Origin: Bacilli bacterium
GTDB taxonomy: Bacteria; Bacillota_I; Bacilli_A; RF39; UBA660
DNA length: 9,774 nucleotides
Reading direction: 5' to 3'
NCBI GenBank assembly: GCA_028703035.1
Contig: JAQVNR010000052.1
Location: forward strand, 1-9,774
Below are positions 1-7,300 of the stretch, piece after piece. The translations under genes were made by a program, and so were the position numbers. Below the pieces are notes generated by a model. That model did not search any database, was not told where the DNA came from, and worked only from the letters and a program-made list of their open reading frames with translations. How positions within the stretch are numbered: position 1 is the stretch's first letter; every line of letters starts with the position of its first letter.

Positions 1-583
1 TATAAAGAGTTATTAAATTAACAAATAAATCATTTATATCAGTTTCAACAATAAAGTCTTCTTTATGACTTTTTCCTGAAGATTCTTCAGAACTAATTGG
101 GAATAATGTTTTTCTTGTAAAAGTAAAGCTATTTATACTATTATAATGATTATAAATAACATTTATTTTACTATAAGACATATTTTTTATGCCTTTTAAT
201 ATTATTCTTTCAATTTTATACCAATCTTTATGGAATTCTTCTTTAGTAATTCTCAGGAGCAATTTTTCAGTAATATTTTTCATTTTTTTGCCAATTACTA
301 TTTTAAAATTGGCTTTAAATTTTTCCATATTATTATTTATTTCTTGGTTAAAATTTCCGCAAAATCCATAATCATTACCAATATATATATCTAATTCAGG
401 TTTATGGGGATTAGGTTTTAAAGTCTTTTGGTCAAGAATGAAGTTTCGGTTATATAATATTGAACTAATCATATTATTAAGTTCTTTTTCAATTTCAAAA
501 TACTTTTCAGCTTTTTTCTTAGCTGAATCAACTCTTAACAAAGAATGGAAATTCATTACTTTTACAACATTTTTTATTCTCAT
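1..583 (-). CDS. F1 ATPase gamma-like subunit (rotor shaft), partial: C-terminus beyond window edge
   Basis: This is the start of an ATP synthase gamma-type subunit, the central shaft turning inside the alpha/beta hexamer and resting on the c-ring. I translated 194 codons from ATG at 583; the reading frame is still open at the left edge, so the C-terminal helix is not visible. The N-terminus (MRIKNVVKVMNF, then a Lys-rich helix) aligns with the gamma N-terminal helix (RIKSV...KAMKMVA) but starts a few residues later and is shortened. The best marker is IYIGNDYGFCGNFN at residues 67-80, matching the gamma signature SDRGLCGGxN. The ATG overlaps the alpha stop codon as ATGA, and a GAGGAGG Shine-Dalgarno lies 4 nt upstream inside alpha, so the two are translationally coupled. 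Alpha followed by gamma is the canonical atp order. The sequence is divergent, but the family call is good. It may belong to an F1-like motor rather than the housekeeping synthase. Confidence 0.86.
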   Translation of the reverse strand, partial: MRIKNVVKVMNFHSLLRVDSAKKKAEKYFEIEKELNNMISSILYNRNFILDQKTLKPNPHKPELDIYIGNDYGFCGNFNQEINNNMEKFKANFKIVIGKKMKNITEKLLLRITKEEFHKDWYKIERIILKGIKNMSYSKINVIYNHYNSINSFTFTRKTLFPISSEESSGKSHKEDFIVETDINDLFVNLITLY

Positions 584-1902
584 TTTTCCTCCTCATTTAT
601 GAAAGAGAAAGAATCTATTATTTCTTCTTTAGTTTTCGGAGAATATTTATATTGAATTAAATTATTTAAAATCTTTTTGCCATTTTCTATTTTAGATTTT
701 AATTCAATCCCCATTTCATCTATATTAGCAAGATCATAAACATCTCTTTTTTCCATATAACTTAATAATTCTCTTCTAACAACCGCCCCAAGTTTTTTCA
801 TACTCTCTTCTTGGACTGCCCCTCCTAAACGCGAAACAGAAAGACCATAGTCAATAGCTGGTTTTTCACCTTTATTAAAGTTTTTGGCCGATAATACGAG
901 CTGTCCATCAGTTATTGAAATAATATTTGTTGAAATATAATCAGTGATATCTCCAGCTTTAGTTTCCACAACTGGTATGATAGTTATCGAGCCCCCATTT
1001 TTATGTTGACAACCTTTTTCTAGCATGCGAGCATGAGTATAAAATATATCAGAAGGATAAGCATCTCGACCAGGATTTTTTCCTGATATTAAACTTATTT
1101 CCCGGTATGCATCAGCATGTCTTTTTAAATCATCGATTACAACTAATACATCATATTTAAATTTTAAATAGTGCTCAGCAATTGATAATGCGACATTAGG
1201 TGTAAGAGACAACACTGTTGGTTTTTCGTCATTAAAAGCTACTAATATAATTGTATATTTAAGAGCACCTCTACGATATAACTCAGAATATATTTCTTTA
1301 ACTTCTTTTTTAGTCTTGCCAATAGCAACATAAATACAAATTACTTCTTTTCCATTTTGATTAACTATAATATCTAAGGTTAACTGAGTTTTTCCAGTTT
1401 TTTTATCACCAATTATTAACTGTCTTTGGCCTTTTCCAATCGGATATATTAGATCTATGCCAGTAACTCCAGTTAATAAAGGTCTTTTTACTGAAATTCT
1501 ATCCATTAATGAAATATTAGAATTTTCAACCTTTATTTTAATTAAATTATCAAATGTTTTCCCAACTAATTTATCAACCCCAAAAATATCAACTATTTTA
1601 CCAATATAAAAATCTGATACATATGATTTAAACTCTTCACCAGTACCATAAACTATATCACCAACATTTATTTTATCGTATTCTTTTAAGATGGCTATAA
1701 TAACAGTATTATACAGGATTTCCATGACATATCCAATTGCTTTATCTTCAATTGTAACTTGTTCAAAAAAACCAATATTTTCAAGCCCTTTTACTTCGAT
1801 AATATAATCTCGCACGCGAACTACTTTACCAGTTTCGTAAACATTATCTTGACTGGCAATTTTGGCAATTTTATTATCTAGTTCTTGATTGACACAATCC
1901 AT
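580..1902 (-). CDS. F1 ATPase alpha-like subunit, shortened at the C-terminus
   Basis: This 440-residue protein is clearly of the F1 alpha (non-catalytic nucleotide-binding) type. Residues about 20-90 form the N-terminal beta barrel. The P-loop is GDKKTGKT at 165-172 (alpha consensus GDRQTGKT). YVAIGKTKKE follows at 191-200, as in alpha (YVAIGQK), not the catalytic GER motif of beta. Walker B is VLVVIDD at 252-258, followed by AYREISL and GRDAYPSDIFY. SITIIPVVETKAGDITDYI and TNIISITDGQ are alpha hallmarks. The arginine finger is kept: R358 in GLSVSRLGG. Bacterial alpha is usually about 500-515 residues. Most of the shortfall is after the QYKYSP motif at 417-422, where roughly 55 residues of the C-terminal helical domain are missing. 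Start: ATG at 1902 with AAAGGGG 10 nt upstream. The gene lies 18 bp after the b-like gene, and its TGA stop overlaps the gamma start. It probably assembles with a beta subunit encoded to the left of the window. A flagellar or type III secretion ATPase is unlikely given the alpha-specific motifs. Confidence 0.95.
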   Translation of the reverse strand: MDCVNQELDNKIAKIASQDNVYETGKVVRVRDYIIEVKGLENIGFFEQVTIEDKAIGYVMEILYNTVIIAILKEYDKINVGDIVYGTGEEFKSYVSDFYIGKIVDIFGVDKLVGKTFDNLIKIKVENSNISLMDRISVKRPLLTGVTGIDLIYPIGKGQRQLIIGDKKTGKTQLTLDIIVNQNGKEVICIYVAIGKTKKEVKEIYSELYRRGALKYTIILVAFNDEKPTVLSLTPNVALSIAEHYLKFKYDVLVVIDDLKRHADAYREISLISGKNPGRDAYPSDIFYTHARMLEKGCQHKNGGSITIIPVVETKAGDITDYISTNIISITDGQLVLSAKNFNKGEKPAIDYGLSVSRLGGAVQEESMKKLGAVVRRELLSYMEKRDVYDLANIDEMGIELKSKIENGKKILNNLIQYKYSPKTKEEIIDSFSFINEEEK

Positions 1903-1920
1903 AAATAGCCATCCCCTTTC

Positions 1921-2664
1921 TTACGATAAGCTATAATCGTATATTTTATTTTTATATATTATTTTTATTCCTTTACATATTTTTTCATCATAGATAGTTT
2001 TTATTTGACTATTTAAATAATCATAATTTTCATCTACTTTACCAACTTTAATATAAATAGTAGGATCATTTTTTTGAAGTAAATCTTCTATATAATTTTT
2101 AAAGTCTATAATATTAAATTTATCACTCCCATATTTATCAAGATATTTTTTTTCATCTTCACCAATTTTTTTTCTTAAATAACTCATTTGTTTTTGGCTA
2201 TCTAGTAAGTTAAGTTTATATATTAAATCAAAGTTTAATTTTTCATTAAGTCTTTGTAACCGGTTATAGGCATTTTCACTTTTAAAATTTATTTTATTAT
2301 TTATAAAATCTATTATTATGTTTTTGTTGTTAACAGTAAATTTTTCATTTATTAGTTTATAATTTTTAAACATTGCCTCATCTTTATAGTTAGGAATTAG
2401 AAATTCATAGTATATATCAGAGAAAGCATTCTCACAATATTTATCAGCTTCCTTTTTTAATTTATTAGATTTTTTATACGGATTATTTAAATCTTCTAAT
2501 TGTTTGCTTTTTAATTCAATAAGATTATCATAATCTTGAAGTTTATTAATAAAAATTGATTTTGATTGTTCGTGTAAAGTTTTTATTATTCTTTTAAGCA
2601 TTACAAACATAAATGAAATCATAAATATAATTACCCCAAAAATAGTTATAATAATTATAATCAT
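1921..2664 (-). CDS. Membrane-anchored peripheral-stalk-like protein, possible b-delta type fusion
   Basis: This 247-residue protein has one N-terminal membrane span (about residues 2-23, almost all I/F/M/V) followed by KRIIK. By the positive-inside rule, the long hydrophilic remainder is cytoplasmic, as in ATP synthase subunit b. Residues about 25-80 are charged and helical, as expected of a stalk. Unlike plain b (about 160-170 residues) it continues for about 80 more. Its tail, with YIKVGKVDENYDYLN at 204-218 and KGIKIIYKNKIYDYSLS at 231-247, resembles the end of subunit delta/OSCP (a GG-[IF]-x-[IV] strand, then viDgS) or a V-type E subunit. No separate delta gene exists between it and alpha, so one chain may do both jobs. 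This is inferred from position and weak pattern similarity; the middle (80-200) I do not recognise. The start ATG lies 1 bp after the c stop (TAATATG) with no convincing Shine-Dalgarno, so translation is probably coupled to c. Confidence 0.7.
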   Translation of the reverse strand: MIIIIITIFGVIIFMISFMFVMLKRIIKTLHEQSKSIFINKLQDYDNLIELKSKQLEDLNNPYKKSNKLKKEADKYCENAFSDIYYEFLIPNYKDEAMFKNYKLINEKFTVNNKNIIIDFINNKINFKSENAYNRLQRLNEKLNFDLIYKLNLLDSQKQMSYLRKKIGEDEKKYLDKYGSDKFNIIDFKNYIEDLLQKNDPTIYIKVGKVDENYDYLNSQIKTIYDEKICKGIKIIYKNKIYDYSLS

Positions 2665-2665
2665 A

Positions 2666-2911
2666 TTAATTTACCAATGGATTAAAAAATAATAACATAA
2701 ATATAAAAGCAAATAAGAATAGTAATAAGATAGTCATAACAATTAAAACCGTCATAACTGAATGAACTACGTCAGCTTTTGTTTCGGGGTTTCTACCTAC
2801 TGCTTCAGCTACCTTAGCACCTAAGATTCCAATTCCAATTCCAATGCCTAGAAATGCTAATCCTAGCATTACTCCTATTGCACTTACAGTTGATGATAAG
2901 ATTGATTCCAT
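2666..2911 (-). CDS. ATP synthase subunit c-like ring protein without the ion-binding carboxylate
   Basis: This 81-residue protein is a two-helix hairpin with the c-subunit fold. Helix 1 (about residues 10-35) carries GIGIGIGILGAK, the glycine-rich packing motif of c-rings. The cytoplasmic loop reads AEAVGRNPET (35-44), matching the conserved R-Q-P loop that contacts gamma/epsilon. Helix 2 (about 52-76) is purely hydrophobic. Aligned from the loop proline (P42, equivalent to E. coli P43), the essential ion-binding Asp/Glu (E. coli D61) falls on T60, codon ACT at 2734-2732. No Asp or Glu occurs after D47, helix 1 has no compensating carboxylate, and the usual Glu-Ala/Asp-Ala pair is absent. 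The protein should therefore form a ring and bind the F1 rotor but should not carry H+ or Na+ in the usual way. It has a strong Shine-Dalgarno (AAGGAGG, 9 nt spacing) that overlaps the preceding stop codon, consistent with high expression for a multi-copy ring. The family call is strong; loss of transport is an inference from the missing residue. Confidence 0.92.
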   Translation of the reverse strand: MESILSSTVSAIGVMLGLAFLGIGIGIGILGAKVAEAVGRNPETKADVVHSVMTVLIVMTILLLFLFAFIFMLLFFNPLVN

Positions 2912-2925
2912 TTTTTATTACCTCC

Positions 2926-4320
2926 TTAATAATTGATATATTTTGTCTTGGTATCATCATTAACAAAATCACCATTATATTTAGCATCTTCTAAAACGAG
3001 AAGAATTTCATAACCAAGATTAGATACATCAATATAGCTTTCCCATCCTGCCTTTGTTACTGATAACGACGTATTTATTTCGAATGATTTTAGTTTTGTA
3101 TTATCTGAATATAAAGCTATAATTCCTGATTCTAATTTATATAATGGGTCTACTTTCAAAGTAAAATAAATCCGATTAGCACTAACTTTTGTAATAGTGA
3201 TACTATTATTAGCCTTTTTAGTCATTACACTGACAATATCTTGAATTTCTTCGACATAATTATCGCCATTATCTTTATCGATATAGGAATAGCCTAAACT
3301 TACCTTATATTCTTGATTAGGATTTAAATTAAATAACCGATATTTAGTTTCCTCTTTATTAAGTTGAATTTTAGTAGTTATTAAACCATCATATAGTAGT
3401 AAAAAGACAGATTCATAAATATTGGCAGGATCAAATACGCTGTACCCAACATCAATAAAAGTAATACTAGGATTAATTTCATTTAAAATAACAGTTTTTT
3501 GATAATTTGTTTTTTTACTATTACTACTATTATTGCTGTTGCTACTGCTATTACTATTAATGCTGTTATTAAAATTACTTAAATTATTATCATTATTATT
3601 ATTATTATTACTGTTTATATTTTTATTACTATCACTATTTTTATCTGCTAGTTTAAATGTTTCTTTATATTCATTAGTACTTCCTATTATTTTCTTCAAA
3701 TTTATTTCATTGCCATTATAATTTAATTTTTCTAAAGCAACATCAAATATAAAGTTATTAGATTTTAAAATAATTGAATTTAAAGTTTTGATATTTATTT
3801 CATCATTTAATAAAAGAGCATTTCCTTGTTTATCTAAAATAATAAACAAGAACTTTTTAGCATGAAAATCTTTGTTTTCATCAATAATTTCTTTATCAAC
3901 CATTAAATATTTTCGATCAGCTAGTTTATAAAATGATGGGGAAGCATTGTTTAATATTTCGATTTGACCACTTTTTTTAGAAACTGTTCCATCTACAAAA
4001 GTTTGAAATATAGAACCGTATGCATATAGTCTATAATCATTTGGATCAAAGGATATAGTCTCAGTTCCTAAATTATATTTCTGGTTATCTGCTTTTAAAT
4101 AATAATTACTATCCCACCACTGAGAAACAGTTCCATTGTCTTTAACGAAAACTGAATTGTAATTTTTATCGTAAAAATATTTACCTGAAGAAACTTGATA
4201 AATCGTTTTATCATAAGAGAGAACTTTTTTTATTCCAATAGCAAATATAGTTACAACTAAGATAACAATTATTGAAAATAATATAAATAATCTAATGTTT
4301 TTAGCACCTAATTTTCTCAT
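2926..4320 (-). CDS. Membrane-anchored surface protein with low-complexity Asn/Ser linker and about two Fn3-like modules
   Basis: I recognise no named family for this 464-residue protein. It has a basic N-terminus (R2, K3, K7, R10), one membrane span at about 11-30, and the rest predicted outside the cell. Residues about 38-222 form a beta-rich domain. Residues 228-269 are a flexible linker of almost only Asn, Ser and Asp/Lys, encoded by imperfect AAT/AGT triplets. Residues about 283-369 and 371-460 look like two fibronectin-III-type sandwiches (for example LNPNQEYKVSLGYSY at 332-346). The protein is a short paralogue of the neighbouring 1729-residue protein: DGTVSKKS and FYKLADRKYLMVDK here match DGSISLLKKS and FIIKISDNKYLLVSK there, and the second Fn3-like unit also aligns. 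Start: ATG with GGGAGG 5 nt upstream. It sits 19 bp after the giant gene and 14 bp before subunit c, in the slot normally held by atpB (subunit a). It cannot replace subunit a, which has five or six spans and an essential Arg. A surface component coupled to the ATPase is my inference. Confidence 0.85.
   Translation of the reverse strand: MRKLGAKNIRLFILFSIIVILVVTIFAIGIKKVLSYDKTIYQVSSGKYFYDKNYNSVFVKDNGTVSQWWDSNYYLKADNQKYNLGTETISFDPNDYRLYAYGSIFQTFVDGTVSKKSGQIEILNNASPSFYKLADRKYLMVDKEIIDENKDFHAKKFLFIILDKQGNALLLNDEINIKTLNSIILKSNNFIFDVALEKLNYNGNEINLKKIIGSTNEYKETFKLADKNSDSNKNINSNNNNNNDNNLSNFNNSINSNSSSNSNNSSNSKKTNYQKTVILNEINPSITFIDVGYSVFDPANIYESVFLLLYDGLITTKIQLNKEETKYRLFNLNPNQEYKVSLGYSYIDKDNGDNYVEEIQDIVSVMTKKANNSITITKVSANRIYFTLKVDPLYKLESGIIALYSDNTKLKSFEINTSLSVTKAGWESYIDVSNLGYEILLVLEDAKYNGDFVNDDTKTKYINY
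3514..3639 (-). repeat. Imperfect triplet-repeat tract encoding the Asn/Ser linker
   Basis: The tract is built of AAT/AAC/AGT-type codons and includes a pure run of about six ATT triplets on the plus strand at 3592-3610. It encodes residues 228-269 of the 464-residue surface protein, almost all Asn and Ser. Gain or loss of triplets would change linker length without breaking the frame. The tract also creates a spurious leucine-rich open frame on the plus strand. Confidence 0.85.
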
Positions 4321-4339
4321 TTCTTCCTCCCTTATGATT

Positions 4340-7300
4340 TTAATTTGCTACGTAATTATGCTCGATTGATATTTGTTTAATAATTCTTTTATCATATATA
4401 AATTGTAATTCAATATGATATAACCCGCCACTTGGTAAAGTTTCATCTAATGTAAATAAATGATAATCACCAGTATCAGATTCTATATAAGTTGGTTTGA
4501 AAGATTCAGTTCCATTTAGAGCATGTCCACTAAAACTATAAATTGAATATCTGATTTCATCGATATGTCCAAGTTTATAGCTATTATAAAATAACAAATC
4601 TATTTTATTAAAAAAATCTTTATTCATTGATGTATATAAATTTCCAATATCTATTCCAGAATCATCTAAGGTGGATTTTACATAGGTAATCTCATATTTT
4701 TCATCATCAGTTAAATTGTTTTTTCGATCAATATAAGTTGTAACAATTATTTTATAGTTTTTTGCTCTTTCTAAATTTGAGATTGTGAAAGTTTTATTTA
4801 AAACATTGATTGAATATTCAACATTTTTATATAGCTCTGGAGTTATATCATTATTTGACCAATCTAATATTTTGATGTTATATGTTCCACTTTTAATAAT
4901 TTTATTAATATCGGCAATACTTACTTTAAATTTTAAAGCTAAATCATCGGTTGCTGTTCCCACTATTCCAATAAAAGGCAATCTAAGTTGTTCTAAATAG
5001 AAATCATAACTTATTTCATCATTTAGTTCTAACTCAACTTGCTGGCCATCAATGGTTAAATAAACAACCGCCACTATAACTAGTTTATAACTAGTATCAA
5101 AAGTAATATCACCTCCTGGTGAACAAGGAATGGTTTTTTCCATTGAAGAAGAAAAAGGTGATCTATCATCTGTTTGATTCACTAAAACTGGTTCGATTAA
5201 GCCATCTTCATTTTCAACATATTTATATAATTCATATTTTATTTTATCATAACCAAAAACTTGATCAAGATTATAGGTAATAATCAGGTTTTTGTTATTA
5301 TAATCTTCAGCTAAAAATTTTGTTTTTACATTTGTTATGCCAACTTCCGATAAAGTGGAAAAATAATGAATTTTAGTATTAGATTTAAAATCTACATCAT
5401 ATAATTGAGTTTTTTCAAATTCAGTACCATTGTTTACATTAGCAAATATTTTTATAGAATATTGAGTTTTTGGAATTAAATTATTTAATTCTATCTTATA
5501 ATCTGTTCCCGATACTATGACATCTGTAGTACTTATTAATTCGCTTTGAGTTCCTGACTCATTAATTTCATATAACTCAACATAAAATTTATTATCTTCC
5601 ATTTGCGAGGCATCAGCACCGTAAAATTTCAAATTTATTTGGGCAGATCTAAGAGTTGATACAATGCCTAGTTGCCCATTTTCATCTAATAAACTATATC
5701 CAGGAATAATGCTACTAAAATTAATGTTCTCAGTTCCATCCACTTTTAATGGAGAGATAACTAATTTTTTGGGTAATAAATAATCATAACCAAATAAAAT
5801 ACCTTTTTCATCAATGATTGTTTGTAAATTTTTATTTAAATTAGAACTTAAATTATTTAATTTTAGAGTTGTATCAGTTTTCGTCATATTATATATCGAA
5901 CCACTAGCAGTTGCTCTAGTACTTAAATTATTTAGATTATTGATTATTAAATATTCCCCACCTAATCCATCTCTTAAAACTTTTTGCAACGCTAGTTTTG
6001 AACCATTTATATCAAATCCAGCAATTCCGCTATCATAGTATGCATCAACATTTATTGATATATTTTGACCAATTAATTCTTTTAAATCAGCTAAATCGAT
6101 TATCACTGTACCATTATCATCTAATTTTAAATGGTCTTTTACAATTGTTGTCTCTCCGGCTTCAAATGTTACCCTTATAGCGGCAATTCTTTTTGTATCA
6201 GCGTAATTCACATCAAAATCAACAATACTTATAATCAGACGATTGACATCCTTTACTACATGAAAGGTAAGTTCTTTTAAGCTATATTGAGATTCAAAGT
6301 ATTGCTCGATTAATTGTTTTCGAGTTATAGACTCGGAATTTTTGATTAGGGCCTGAGAAATTTCTACATCTAAATAACCACTAGATAAATCAGGTAATTT
6401 AGCTGATACAAAAGATGAAGTAGATGGTGAAAATTCTACAGTACTTTTTTCAACCCCATTTATTTTATTATAAAATAAATTAGTTACAAAAGTATTATCT
6501 ATATCATTAATCATATATTTTATAGTCATTGAATCAGTTGTAGTAAGCGAAGGATAAGCTTTTATCCTTGATTCCTGCTTCATAGGAGAAACAATATCCG
6601 AACTTAAAATTAAATCATTATTATCAGAATGGGGATATTTGGTTTCAGCAATTCCATCAAAATTTAAATCTAGATAAGCTTCATAAGTAAAATAATAATT
6701 ATTACCTCTTCTAAAATCATTATCTACTGTTTCATACGAAGTACCATCTTCTAAATAAAATTCGGCGGAGTTAATAATTCCTGTAGAATCTACTGTAACT
6801 ATTTCACCTTCAGGGTTAATTATTTTCCCCGTATCAGCATTATATATATAATATTTTAAATACTTAGCATACTTCCTGCTATTATCGTAGGCTCCTTTTA
6901 CTCTATAACCTACAATAGTTTCTGGTTTTAAATCAGAGCGATATTTATCATCTGCATCTTTATTTCTAATAGGGTTTACATCAATTGCATCATTAATATC
7001 TGGTGGTAAATCAGGAACAAACCCATTTGACATAACGGTAATAATATTATCTTTAATTGGAATTACATTTTTATAATCTGTATAATCATAAGCATTAGCT
7101 ATTTCTATAGTATAATATTCTTCTTGCATATCACTGTTAGTTACCCCAAAAAATTGCGGATTTATTAAAAATGTTTCATCATAGTATTGTTCTTTTAAAT
7201 CACTTACATATGGGGCTAAGTTACGATCAACTTTCTTAACTGACTTAACAAGTTTTCCTGAAGTAGTTTTCCCAGAATATAAATTAAATATTACCTCTGT

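Noticed and set aside
189..371. Small plus-strand open frame of 60 codons with hydrophobic product
   Set aside because: It is antisense to the gamma gene, whose conserved SDRGLCGG-like motif shows that the minus strand is the coding one.
574..583. Mycoplasma genetic code (TGA as Trp), which would extend alpha by two residues to a TAA
   Set aside because: All five Trp codons in the window are TGG, no gene has an internal TGA, and TGA/ATG overlap with gamma fits a normal coupled stop.
2826..2843. Three copies of the hexamer ATTCCA as a regulatory repeat
   Set aside because: It simply encodes the Gly-Ile repeat of the c-subunit helix 1, which is conserved for packing in the family.
580..2911. 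Ordinary housekeeping F1Fo ATP synthase operon
   Set aside because: Subunit a and a separate delta are missing, c lacks the ion-binding carboxylate, alpha is truncated, and two surface proteins lead the operon. It could be a drifting remnant, but all frames are intact with good ribosome binding sites, which does not look like decay.
3533..3721. Leucine-rich open frame on the plus strand
   Set aside because: It is the antisense reading of the Asn/Ser triplet-repeat linker, with no ribosome binding site and no independent support.
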